From the NCBI RefSeq assembly GCF_001420995.1, contig NZ_CP012184.1:4200501-4264500 (forward strand): 64,000 nt of DNA, given 5' to 3'. Of this stretch, positions 8,907-16,843 are shown piece by piece. The position numbers and the translations under genes are program-made. Source of the DNA: Pseudonocardia sp. EC080619-01 (lineage in GTDB: Bacteria > Actinomycetota > Actinomycetes > Mycobacteriales > Pseudonocardiaceae). A model generated the notes under the pieces. That model was not told where the DNA came from. It saw only the letters and a list, made by a program, of their open reading frames with translations, and ran no database searches. Every line of letters begins with the position of its first letter. Positions within the stretch are counted from its first letter, which is position 1.

Positions 8907-8926
8907 GCTTTCGAGTACTCGAAAGC
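8907..8926. promoter_or_regulatory. 20-base perfect palindrome, candidate operator
   Basis: GCTTTCGAGTACTCGAAAGC is a perfect inverted repeat with no spacer. It is centred between two divergent small genes, about 22 bases from the GTG of the minus-strand HTH gene and 25 bases from the GTG of the plus-strand gene. The position fits a shared operator bound by a dimeric regulator. Confidence 0.6.
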
Positions 8927-8951
8927 CGCATGGACGAGGAGTGCCACAGCA

Positions 8952-9200
8952 GTGACGGATGAGGTCTTTGCGGTTCACACAGCCCGACAGGGTTCGGTCG
9001 GCGCGGTCGAGGTCGTGTTCCGCTGCGAGCAGGAAGCGAGGAGGTACGCCGCAGACCGGTCGTGTGACCATCGGGTCCTGTCGGCGTCGGTGACGTCCTT
9101 CAAGGTCGGGGTGCTCGGAACACGCTGGCCGGTGTGCTGGTTCCAGCTCGGCGAGGAGCAGGACATCAAGTTCGACCGGCCGGGGATGTTCGGCCGTTGA
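8952..9200 (+). CDS. Small hypothetical protein (82 residues), divergent from HTH gene
   Basis: This short soluble protein contains DEVFAVHTARQGSVGAVEVV, REC-like or antitoxin motifs are absent, and it includes the two segments DHRVLSASVTSF and RWPVCWFQLGEEQD. The GTG at 8952 follows a gagga ribosome site at 8936-8940. I do not recognise a family with a known function. Its location, divergent from a small HTH gene across a 20-base palindrome, suggests a two-gene regulatory or stress module. A 19-codon TTG frame overlaps its stop (9197-9256) but is not called. Confidence 0.6.
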   Translation: MTDEVFAVHTARQGSVGAVEVVFRCEQEARRYAADRSCDHRVLSASVTSFKVGVLGTRWPVCWFQLGEEQDIKFDRPGMFGR

Positions 9201-9284
9201 CCGACCGCGCGCACGCCGCGTCGCTGCCGTTGCACGAGTTCCTCGCCGGCCGATGACCCCTTTCGCCCGGTGGCGGTCGTGTCG

Positions 9285-10052
9285 TCAGTACGCGCCGCCG
9301 CCGCGCAGGACGGCGCCGACGGTGCGGAAGAGGATCTGCAGGTCGAACAGCGGGGACCAGCGGTCGACGTATTCGGCGTCGAGGCGGATCGACTCGTCCC
9401 AGCTCAGGTCGCTGCGGCCGGAGACCTGCCAGAGGCCGGTGAGGCCCGGCTTCACCGAGAGCCGGCGGCGGGCGACGGCGCAGTACTGCTCGACCTCCCG
9501 GCGGAGCGCCGGGCGCGGCCCGACCAGGGCCATCGTGCCGCCGACGACGTTGAACAGCTGGGGCAGCTCGTCGAGGGAGAAGGTGCGGATGATCCGGCCG
9601 ACCGGAGTGATCCGCGGGTCGTGCGCCATCTTGAACAGGGGGCCGGCGCCCTCGTTGCTCGCGGCCAGGGCGGCGAGGCGGGCCTCGGCGTCGACACACA
9701 TCGAGCGGAACTTGAGCATCCGGAAGTCCTGGCCGTCACGGCCGACGCGGGTCTGCCGGAAGAGGACCGGGCCTCCGTCGAGCCTGACCGCGAGGGCGAC
9801 CGCCAGCATGACCGGCGCCAGCAGCACGATCAGCACCAGCGCGGCGACCGCGTTGAGGACCGCGTACCCGGTGCCTGCACGCCGGACCGCACGCGCGTCG
9901 TCCGCGGCGACGGTCTCCACCTGGACGCGCCCCTCGGCCTCGACGACGGTCGAGACGGCGTCGGCGACGACGGCGGCGGCAGCGGCGGTGGCGCGAACGG
10001 CCTCGTCCACCGGGCCGGATGCCGTAGACGTCGTGCGCTGGGGAGCGGTCAT
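9285..10052 (-). CDS. Short polyprenyl-phosphate sugar-1-phosphate transferase
   Basis: This 255-residue phosphoglycosyl transferase of the monotopic bacterial sugar transferase family (PF02397) starts lipid-linked oligosaccharide assembly by moving a sugar-1-phosphate from its nucleotide to undecaprenyl phosphate. An N-terminal cytoplasmic tail of about 60 residues is followed by one hydrophobic segment (residues about 66-90). The catalytic core has FRMLKFRSM, DPRITPVGRIIR, SLDELPQL (Asp-Glu dyad), LVGPRP and LTGLWQVSGRSDLSWDE. It lacks the four-helix and CoA-binding-like N-terminal domains found in the 497-residue paralogue at 18127-19620, to which its core is very similar. It is divergent from the tyrosine phosphatase gene. 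Confidence 0.88.
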   Translation of the reverse strand: MTAPQRTTSTASGPVDEAVRATAAAAAVVADAVSTVVEAEGRVQVETVAADDARAVRRAGTGYAVLNAVAALVLIVLLAPVMLAVALAVRLDGGPVLFRQTRVGRDGQDFRMLKFRSMCVDAEARLAALAASNEGAGPLFKMAHDPRITPVGRIIRTFSLDELPQLFNVVGGTMALVGPRPALRREVEQYCAVARRRLSVKPGLTGLWQVSGRSDLSWDESIRLDAEYVDRWSPLFDLQILFRTVGAVLRGGGAY

Positions 10053-10113
10053 GTCCTCTTCGTCGACGCCGCCGAACGGCCCATTAACGGGGCCGCGGGC
10101 GGATCGCCAAACC

Positions 10114-10148
10114 TGATGATCGGCCCGCCCCGGCCGGTTCGATCATCA
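10114..10148. promoter_or_regulatory. Inverted repeat between sugar transferase and phosphatase genes
   Basis: TGATGATCG (10114-10122) and CGATCATCA (10140-10148) form a perfect 9-base inverted repeat with a 17-base, GC-rich spacer. It lies in the 193-base divergent region, about 62 bases before the sugar transferase start and 98 before the phosphatase start. It could be a two-site operator or a hairpin. Confidence 0.4.
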
Positions 10149-10245
10149 ACATTGGGGATGTGACGCGGTCGAGGCCGTTCGGCGGAAATGACGGCGCCTC
10201 CCGGTGCGACTGAACGGACGAGAGTCCGTGGTCGGGGAGGTTCGT

Positions 10246-10956
10246 GTGACGTCGTTGGTGGAGCGTGCGGTGCCGCAGCAGCGGGTGCAGCCGGTGCACG
10301 TCCCGGACCGGGCCGGGGTGCAGGCCCGCGGGCCACGCCACGCCCGCCGGCCGGGACCGGACGACCGGTTCCGCGTGCTCGTCGTCTGCACGGGCAACAT
10401 CTGCCGGTCCCCGGCCGGTGAGCTGCTGATGCGCCACCTGCTCGTCGGGCGTCTGGGCGGTCGTGCGGCCGGCCGCGTCGAGGTGTCGAGCGCCGGTGTC
10501 CGCGCCGTCGTCGGGCACGGGATGCACCCGCTGTCCCGGGCGCAGCTGGCGCCGTGGGGACTGGACTCCCGGGCGGACGGGTTCGTCGCGCGGCAGCTGG
10601 ACGACGCCGTCGTCGACGGGGTGGATCTCGTCCTGGGTGCGAACGTCCGGCACCGCTCGGCCGTGCTGGAGCGTCACCCGGAGCTGCTGGACCGGACGTT
10701 CGCGCTGCGGGAGTTCGCCCGGCTCTCCGCCGCGGTGGACGCCGCGTCGCTCCCGTCCGACCTGGTCGGGCGCGGCCGGGCACTGGTCGAGGCCGCCCGT
10801 GCGCTGCGGGGCACCGTCCCGCCGGCGGACGACACCGTCCCGGACCCGATGGGGGAGCCGGAGCAGGCGCACCGCGACGCCGTCGGGCTGATCTTCGGGG
10901 CGATGCACGGGATCGTGGACGTCCTCGCGCCGCGGCAGCGGGTCGCCACCGGCTGA
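10246..10956 (+). CDS. Low-molecular-weight protein tyrosine phosphatase
   Basis: This 236-residue protein carries the LMW-PTP P-loop VVCTGNICRSPAGE (C-X5-R-S) after an N-terminal extension of about 45 residues. The late DPMGEP motif supplies the general-acid Asp. Wzb-like members of this family dephosphorylate bacterial tyrosine kinases that control polysaccharide export. It is longer than the usual 150-190 residues, through the N-terminal tail and a mid-protein extension. The GTG at 10246 is chosen for the ggggagg site 5 bases upstream (10234-10240). It is divergent from a priming sugar transferase, which supports a role in exopolysaccharide control. No intact tyrosine kinase is visible in the window. 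Confidence 0.87.
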   Translation: MTSLVERAVPQQRVQPVHVPDRAGVQARGPRHARRPGPDDRFRVLVVCTGNICRSPAGELLMRHLLVGRLGGRAAGRVEVSSAGVRAVVGHGMHPLSRAQLAPWGLDSRADGFVARQLDDAVVDGVDLVLGANVRHRSAVLERHPELLDRTFALREFARLSAAVDAASLPSDLVGRGRALVEAARALRGTVPPADDTVPDPMGEPEQAHRDAVGLIFGAMHGIVDVLAPRQRVATG

Positions 10957-11040
10957 CGACGCCGCCGGGCCTTCGTTGGACGGGGGTTGGACCTTCGCGT
11001 CCGATGCTGGGCCCGAATCGGACGTCGGGAGGACACCGGC

Positions 11041-12798
11041 ATGGGCATCCCCCTCAAGCCCTCGACCAGCGGCCGGCAGTACGCGGGCTGGGAGCCGCGG
11101 ACGGTCGCGATGGAGGGGCTGGGAAACCGGATCCTGCCGGACCAGGCGATCCCGGTCCCCGGCGACGACGGCGCCGGGGTGACGCTGCACGCCGACGTCT
11201 ACCTGCCGACGGCGCCCGGCCGGTACCCGGCGGTCCTGTCGTTCGGGGGCTACAACACCGACCTCGACACCGCGGGCGTCCCGTCCGGCGCCAACGAGAT
11301 CGGTTCGCCGCCGGTGTTCACCGACCGCGGGTATGCACCCGTCGTCGTCGAGCGGCGGGGGGTGGGCCGGTCCACCGGTGAGCGGACCGACCTGTTCTCC
11401 GCCGCCGACGTCGACGACCACGAGCGGGCCATCGCCTGGGCCGCCGAGCAGCCCTGGTGCACCGGGGAGGTCGTGCTCTTCGGGACCTCGTACTACGCGA
11501 TGACGCAGCTGATGGTCGCGGCACGCCGCCCGCCGGCACTGCGGGCGTTCTTCGCCAACGAGGTGACGACCGACCTGTTCCGGCACGTCCTCCGGTTCGG
11601 CGGGGTGCCGGGGAGCTTCTTCCTCGGGGTCTGGGTCGGCGCGAACTTCACCGACGCGGCGCTGGCCCGGCGGATGTCGCCGAACGCGCGGGCGGTCGCC
11701 AGCCACCTGACCAACGGCCCGCTGCACACGCTCCTGGAGAAGGCGGTGCACGGGAACGTCTCGCGGATGTTCGCGTCGTTCCTCCGCAACACCCCGGCCG
11801 CCGACGCCGCGCGGCAGTACTCGCGCTGGACGTACGACGACACGACCCGCGACGAGGCGGGCGTCTGGGAGACGACGCGGGAGATGCTCGGCGCGATCGA
11901 GGTCCCGTTCGTGACCGTGCAGAACCTCGGCTACCTCAACCTGCACCAGTTCGGCGCCTACGACCTGTTCGAGCACGCCGGTACGGTGGACGGGCGGAAG
12001 TGGCTGATCCTCGCGCCGCCGGCGTACGACCTGCCCGTGTACTCGTGGCAGGGCGAGGCGCTCGCGTTCTTCGACCACGTCCTGCGCGGCAGCGACAACG
12101 GCTACGACGGGCAGCCGCCCGTCCGCTACTGGGTCGACGGCGACGACGGCTTCGCGACGTCGGCGACGTTCCCGCCGCCGGGCGAGCCGCGCCGGCTGTA
12201 CCTCGGTGACGGCACGCTCGGGCCGGAACCGGCGGGGCCGGGCGTCGTCAGGTGGGCGGCGGTGCCGTTCGGGGTGCCGGTCCTGCCGGGCACGGGGGAC
12301 CCGCAGGTCGTGACGTTCGACCACCCGGTCACCGAGGACGTCACCCTCGCCGGGCCGGTGACGGCGCGCCTCACGTTCTCCTGCAACGAGATCGACAGCT
12401 ACGTGCTGGCCCGGCTGTCCCGGGTGGACGCCGGCGGCACCGTCCACCCGGTGTCCCTCGGTGCGCTGCGGCCGGTCGCCCGCACCGAGGACGCGACGCG
12501 CGGCAGCGCCGTGGAGATCGCGATCGACTCCGGGGTCCGGGAGCCGCTCACGCCGGGCGAACCCGTCGTCCTGCGGTTCAGCCTGACGCCCGGGCCGGTG
12601 CGGCTGCGTGCGGGCGAGACGTTCCGGCTCGACGTCGGCAGCCGCACCGATCTGCTGCGCAGGGACCCGGGCGAGGGCTACGTGCAGTTCGACATGCCGG
12701 TGCCGCCGTACCTGAGCCGGAACACGCTGCACGTGGGGGACGGGAGCTGGGTCGACGTCACCGTCGTCGCTGGTCACCGGGGTGCCACCCCGGGGTGA
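11041..12798 (+). CDS. CocE/NonD-family hydrolase, possibly lacking part of its triad
   Basis: This 585-residue protein is of the X-Pro dipeptidyl-peptidase/cocaine esterase type: an alpha/beta-hydrolase core followed by a C-terminal jelly-roll (PepX_C) domain. The nucleophile elbow FGTSYYAM places Ser near residue 150. In typical CocE proteins the acid is in a GGWYD-like motif and the His in GPWxH. Here the matching places read VQNLGYLNLHQFG and LAPPAYDLPVY, so neither Asp nor His is evident. Activity is therefore uncertain. The ATG at 11041 has a gggagg site 8 bases upstream. A longer frame from 10987 exists but has no ribosome site. Confidence 0.85.
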   Translation: MGIPLKPSTSGRQYAGWEPRTVAMEGLGNRILPDQAIPVPGDDGAGVTLHADVYLPTAPGRYPAVLSFGGYNTDLDTAGVPSGANEIGSPPVFTDRGYAPVVVERRGVGRSTGERTDLFSAADVDDHERAIAWAAEQPWCTGEVVLFGTSYYAMTQLMVAARRPPALRAFFANEVTTDLFRHVLRFGGVPGSFFLGVWVGANFTDAALARRMSPNARAVASHLTNGPLHTLLEKAVHGNVSRMFASFLRNTPAADAARQYSRWTYDDTTRDEAGVWETTREMLGAIEVPFVTVQNLGYLNLHQFGAYDLFEHAGTVDGRKWLILAPPAYDLPVYSWQGEALAFFDHVLRGSDNGYDGQPPVRYWVDGDDGFATSATFPPPGEPRRLYLGDGTLGPEPAGPGVVRWAAVPFGVPVLPGTGDPQVVTFDHPVTEDVTLAGPVTARLTFSCNEIDSYVLARLSRVDAGGTVHPVSLGALRPVARTEDATRGSAVEIAIDSGVREPLTPGEPVVLRFSLTPGPVRLRAGETFRLDVGSRTDLLRRDPGEGYVQFDMPVPPYLSRNTLHVGDGSWVDVTVVAGHRGATPG

Positions 12799-12813
12799 CG
12801 CGCGGGGCCCGGC

Positions 12814-13659
12814 TCAGCCGACGCCCGTCGGGAACTCCTGGGTGCCCAGCACCCGGAGCAGTTCGAGGCGCTCCCGCGTCGCGTCGTCGGCGGGGGTGAG
12901 GACCAGCAGCTGCTGCCCCAGGTCGGGGGTCACGAGCGTCTCGCAGTCCATCAGCAGCACGCCCACGCGGGGATGCCGGAGCGTCTTGCGGTCGGCACGG
13001 CGGACCGCGACCTCGTGCTCGTCCCACAGCGTCCGGAACTCGGGGCTCGCGGCCGCCAGACGGTCGACGAGGCCCTCGACCTCCGGGTCACCGGCCCGGC
13101 GGCCGGTCACGGCGCGCAGGTCCGCGACGAGCAGGCGGGCGTGCCGCTCCTGCTCCTCCGGAGGGTGGCTCGCCCGCGTCGCGGGCTCGGTGAACCAGCG
13201 GTAGGCGAGGTGGCGACGGTCGCCGGTGAAGCCGGTCTGGTCCCCCGCCATCAGCACCGACAACCGGTTCTGGGCGAGGACCTCGCCCAGGTCCGAGATC
13301 ACCATCGCCGCCGCGTCGTGGAGCAGTCCGAGCATCCGGACCAGCCCGGCACGGGCCAGGCGGGCCACCCCGTCGGCGGGTGACGGCTGATGTCCCGCCA
13401 GGTGGAAGAGGTGGTCACGTTCGTCGTCGGTCAGCGCGAGTGCCCGGGCGAGCGCGCCGAGCAGCTGGACCGACGGCCGGCTGCTGCGCCCCTGCTCGAG
13501 GCGGACGACGTAGTCGGTCGACATCCCGGCGAGCATCGCGACCTCCTCCCGGCGCAGGCCGGCGGTGCGGCGCCGGGGTCCTGCCGCGACACCGACCTCG
13601 GCGGGCCGGACCGACTCGCGGCGGCGGCGCAGGAAGTCGGCGAGCTGCTCGCGTTGCAT
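12814..13659 (-). CDS. XRE-family regulator with MmyB-like ligand domain
   Basis: This 281-residue protein has an N-terminal Cro/C1-type helix-turn-helix (LRREEVAMLAGMSTDYVVRL, then EQGRSSRPSVQLLGALARAL). It is followed by an MmyB-like PAS/ligand-binding region with the usual VISDLGEVLAQNRLSVLMAG and AYRWFTEPATRA segments. Regulators of this family commonly sit divergent from an oxidoreductase they control, and here the aldo/keto reductase starts 100 bases away on the other strand. The ATG at 13659 is used; the open frame upstream of it overlaps the divergent gene. It ends 15 bases from the convergent CocE-like gene. Confidence 0.9.
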   Translation of the reverse strand: MQREQLADFLRRRRESVRPAEVGVAAGPRRRTAGLRREEVAMLAGMSTDYVVRLEQGRSSRPSVQLLGALARALALTDDERDHLFHLAGHQPSPADGVARLARAGLVRMLGLLHDAAAMVISDLGEVLAQNRLSVLMAGDQTGFTGDRRHLAYRWFTEPATRASHPPEEQERHARLLVADLRAVTGRRAGDPEVEGLVDRLAAASPEFRTLWDEHEVAVRRADRKTLRHPRVGVLLMDCETLVTPDLGQQLLVLTPADDATRERLELLRVLGTQEFPTGVG

Positions 13660-13759
13660 GCGTCCATGGTGCTCGCGCGGCGGACCGCGAGCCAGGGAGT
13701 GGCTCTCCCACGATCGACGCTCCGTTCCGCCTGCGCCGGTCCCGGCGCAGGGTGGGGTC

Positions 13760-14745
13760 ATGCAGACACGCACACTCGGCAGCACGGGCCCCACCGTCTC
13801 GGCCCTGGGCCTCGGGGCGATGAGCATGTCCGGCTCCTACGGCCACGCCGACCGGGACGAGAGCATCGCGACCGTGCACGCCGCCCTCGACGCCGGCGTC
13901 ACCCTGATCGACACCGGTGACTTCTACGCCATGGGGCACAACGAGCTGCTGCTGGCCGAGGCCCTCCGCGGACGGACCGCGACGGCTACCAGCTGTCCGT
14001 GAAGTTCGGCGGGCTCGCCGGCCCGGGCCTCCCGCCGCTGCAGCAGGACTGCCGGCCCGCGGCGGTCAAGAACTTCCTCGCCTACTCGCTGACCCGGCTC
14101 GGTGTGGACCACGTCGACGTCTACCGCCCGGCCCGCCTGGACCCCGAGGTGCCGGTCGAGGACACCGTCGGTGCGATCAAGGAGATGATCGACGCCGGGT
14201 ACGTGCGTCACCTCGGCCTCTCCGAGGTCGACGCCGCCACCGTCCGCCGTGCCCACGCCGTGCACCCGGTCGCCGACCTGCAGATCGAGTACTCGCTGGT
14301 CTCCCGCGCCGTGGAGGCGGAGGTCCTTCCGACGCTGCGGGAGCTGGGCGTCGGACTCACCGCCTACGGTGTCCTGGCCCGCGGTCTCCTGTCGGGCCAC
14401 TACGTCCCCGGCAGGCCCGGCGACCACCGCGCGCACAGCCCGCGGTTCGCCGGCGGGAACCTGGACCACAACCTCGCCCTGGCCGAGCGGCTGCGTGCGG
14501 TGGCCACGTCGGCGGGCTGCACGGTCGCCCAGCTGGTGATCGCGTGGGTCGCCGCACAGGGTGACGACATCGTGCCGTTGGTCGGCGCCCGCACGCGGGA
14601 GCGGCTGGCCGAGGCGTTGCCCGCCCTCGACGTCGTGCTCGGGCCCGACGCGCTCGCGGCGATCGAGGAGGCGGTCCCTGCGGGCTCGGCCGCGGGTGAC
14701 CGGTACCCCTCGGCGTTCATGGGCGCGCTCGGCGTGGGGAACTGA
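13760..14745 (+). pseudogene. Aldo/keto reductase with one-base frameshift
   Basis: Read in two frames, this is a complete aldo/keto reductase of about 328 residues. Bases 13760-13975 encode MQTRTLGSTGPTVSALGLGA through IDTGDFYAMGHNE to ALRGR. From about 13976 the next frame continues RDGYQLSVKFGG to the stop at 14743-14745. A single missing G near 13975 (cgga where cggga would restore GRDRDGYQ) explains the shift; uncorrected, the first frame stops at 14002. Conserved Asp, Tyr and Lys are present, and the YRPARLDP segment is typical of this subfamily. It is divergent from the XRE regulator. This could be a true pseudogene or a sequence error. Confidence 0.8.
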
Positions 14746-14813
14746 GGCCCGCGGAGGAGCCGGTGCCGCGGCCTGCCGGAGCGGCCGGGACCGTCCCTCG
14801 CTAAGCTCCGGCC

Positions 14814-15653
14814 ATGCGTGACGTGCCGCCGACCTCGCCGTCCATCGACCAGAGCGTGCCGAGCATCGCGCGGTGTTACGACTTCGCCCTCGGGGGCAAG
14901 GACAACTACGACGTCGACCGGTCCGCCGTGGCCGCGGTCGAGAAGCTCGTCCCGCAGGGCGGGGCGCTGGCCAGGGTGAACCGTGCCTGGCACATCCGGG
15001 CGACCCGGTTCCTGGCGACGCAGACCGGCGTCACGCAGTACCTCGACCTGGGCGCCGGCCTGCCCACCGTGGAGAACACCCACGAGGTCGTGCAGGCGAT
15101 CGACGAGAGCGCGCGCGTGGTCTACGTCGACAACGACCCGTCGGCCGTCGCGTACGGGCGGGCACTGCTCGACGACGCCTCCACGGTCCGCTACGTCGAG
15201 GGCGACCTCACGCGGCCGGCGGACGTCCTCGGCGACCCGACGGTCAGCACCCACCTGGACCTGTCCGAGCCGGTCGCGCTCTACCAGAGCGCCACGCTGC
15301 ACCACCAGACCGACGACGTCGACCTGCCCGGGATCATGGGCGCCTACGTCGACGCGCTCGCGCCGGGCTCGTTCGTCGTGCTGAGCCACTTCTGGGACCC
15401 GGGCGGCGAGGACGGGGCGCAGGTGCGCCGGATCCGGGACATCATGCTGGCCCAGGGGCTCGACGGGGAGCACTTCCGCAGCCTCGACGAGATCCGGGCC
15501 ATGCTGCCGGGGCTCGACATCCTCCCCGGGAACCCGGGGGACACCGACGGGCTGATCCCGCTGCTGGACTGGTGGCCGGACGGGCCGGCCACCGACGGCG
15601 CCGTCGACCCGGTGCTGCGATGCATCGTCGGGGCGGTCGGGCGCAAGCCCTGA
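14814..15653 (+). CDS. S-adenosyl-methionine-dependent methyltransferase, PF04672 (SAV2177-like)
   Basis: This 279-residue protein belongs to the actinobacterial S-adenosyl methyltransferase family. The N-terminal signature PSIARCYDFALGGKDNYDVDR, the glycine-rich SAM site QYLDLGAGLPTVENTHEV, the acidic strand VVYVDNDP and SHFWDPGG are all in place. The family is widespread in actinomycetes, usually in many paralogues, and its substrates are mostly unknown. It stands alone between the aldo/keto reductase and the secreted repeat gene. Nothing in the sequence reveals the substrate. Confidence 0.9.
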   Translation: MRDVPPTSPSIDQSVPSIARCYDFALGGKDNYDVDRSAVAAVEKLVPQGGALARVNRAWHIRATRFLATQTGVTQYLDLGAGLPTVENTHEVVQAIDESARVVYVDNDPSAVAYGRALLDDASTVRYVEGDLTRPADVLGDPTVSTHLDLSEPVALYQSATLHHQTDDVDLPGIMGAYVDALAPGSFVVLSHFWDPGGEDGAQVRRIRDIMLAQGLDGEHFRSLDEIRAMLPGLDILPGNPGDTDGLIPLLDWWPDGPATDGAVDPVLRCIVGAVGRKP

Positions 15654-15922
15654 CCCAGGCCGCCGCCGCGCCTCAGCCGAACGGCTGGACCTTCTCCACC
15701 CGCGGACGGACGCGGCGCCATGTCGATGTCCGACCGTCCGTCGATGTGCCGGACCGGTCCGTACGTGCAGGGTCATGGTCGTGAACGAACAGGCGGACGG
15801 GTCGCGGCGCACCGCCGGACGGCCGGATGTCTGTGCAGCGCAAGGTGTCGCGCCGGTCGCCGTGGTGGAGGTCCTCCGCTACGTTGCGCCGTGCACGCCT
15901 GCCGACCAGTGAGAGGATCTGT

Positions 15923-16315
15923 ATGTCGATCGCGCGTTCCGTCGCCCGGGTCGTCGTCCCTGCGATGAGTGCCGTCGCGGTGGCCGGCGCCATGATCGCC
16001 GGGCCGGGAGTCGCCCTCGCCGAGTCCCCGGTCCCGCCGGGGAGCCCGGGCGACAGCAACGGCAACGGGATCCTGGACTCCAGCGAGCAGCCCGACAACC
16101 CGGACCTGCTGCCGGAGCGGCCGGGTTCGCCGGTCCTGCCCGGGAGCCCGGGGGACACCAACGGCAACGGGCTGCTGGACTCCAGCGAGCGCCCGGACAA
16201 CCCCGACGCGCAGCCGGAGCGGCTCGGCTCGCCGGTCGAGCCCGGGAGCCCGGGGGACACCAACGGGAACGGGCTGCTCGACTCGAGCGAGCGCCCGGAC
16301 AACCCCGACCTCTGA
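15923..16315 (+). CDS. Small secreted protein with three 34-residue calcium-loop repeats
   Basis: This 130-residue protein has a signal peptide (residues 1-33, ending near GVALAES). After it come three near-identical repeats of about 34 residues built on PGSPGDTNGNGLLDSSERPD. The GDxNGNGxLDSSE core has the spacing of Ca-binding loops in dockerin, thrombospondin type 3 and EF-hand-like repeats (D-x-N-x-N-G-x-x-D-x-x-E). The third repeat ends the protein. The ATG at 15923 follows gagagga (15911-15917). A 62-residue paralogue with one loop follows in tandem. Cell-surface or matrix calcium binding is the natural guess; no function is known to me. Confidence 0.82.
   Translation: MSIARSVARVVVPAMSAVAVAGAMIAGPGVALAESPVPPGSPGDSNGNGILDSSEQPDNPDLLPERPGSPVLPGSPGDTNGNGLLDSSERPDNPDAQPERLGSPVEPGSPGDTNGNGLLDSSERPDNPDL
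16035..16311 (+). repeat. 102-base in-frame tandem repeat (2.7 copies)
   Basis: Three copies of a roughly 102-base unit start near 16027, 16129 and 16231 within the secreted-protein gene, the last without its spacer. Copies two and three are almost identical in bases (cccgggagcccgggggacac at 16140 and 16241), which points to recent duplication. Copy number could vary between strains. Confidence 0.75.
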
Positions 16316-16319
16316 GGGT

Positions 16320-16363
16320 CGACGACGCGCCCCGGACCGGTCCGCCGGTCCGGGGCGTCGTCG
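16320..16363 (+). terminator. Strong hairpin after the repeat gene
   Basis: Arms 16320-16340 and 16345-16363 (ccggtccggggcgtcgtcg on the right) form a stem of about 19 pairs with a 2-base bulge and a TCCG loop. It lies immediately after the stop at 16315. There is no long T run, which is usual in high-GC actinobacteria. Confidence 0.7.
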
Positions 16364-16579
16364 TGTGTTCTGCGGATCGGCCGTCCGGCTGGTCCGGGCT
16401 CGTTCTTCGGGAGGAGGACGACGGGCCGGATATCGATCCGTACGGCGATGTGCGGGGCCGGGTGGCGCGGGCACGGTGATGGTCGTGGACGCACAGGCAG
16501 CCGGGTCGCTCCAGGGATTCCCGACGTCCGTCCGCTCCGCCGAGCCGTGCACGATTCCCGATCAGGAGAGAGGGCCAGC

Positions 16580-16768
16580 ATGTCGATCTCGCGTTCCGTC
16601 ACCCGGACCGTCGTTCCCGCGATGAGCGCCGTGGCGGTGGTGGGGGCCATGATCGCCGGACCGGCCGTGGCGAACGCCGCGACGCCGGTCCCGCCGGGAG
16701 GTCCCGGCGACGTCGACGGCAACGGGATCCCCGACCCGGGCGAGCGACCGGACACCCCCGACCTCTGA
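16580..16768 (+). CDS. Small secreted protein with one calcium-loop motif (tandem paralogue)
   Basis: This 62-residue precursor is paralogous to the 15923 gene. The signal peptide MSISRSVTRTVVPAMSAVAV differs at few positions, and the mature part holds a single GDVDGNGIPDPGERPDTPD loop. After signal cleavage only about 28 residues remain. It is preceded by a gagagag site. The upstream region also matches that of the first gene (tgatggtcgtggacgcacag near 16477 against tcatggtcgtgaacgaacag near 15773), so the duplication included the control region. Confidence 0.75.
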   Translation: MSISRSVTRTVVPAMSAVAVVGAMIAGPAVANAATPVPPGGPGDVDGNGIPDPGERPDTPDL

Positions 16769-16843
16769 GATCGACTTTCCGCTGGTCGCACCCTTGTGGC
16801 CGGTCGTCGACGACTCCACCGTTCGAATTGATGTTCGGATACT

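Noticed and set aside
9197-9256. Tiny TTG frame (19 residues, LTDRAHAASLPLHEFLAGR) overlapping the end of the 82-residue gene.
   Set aside because: It has no ribosome site and is very short; kept only as a possible leader or remnant.
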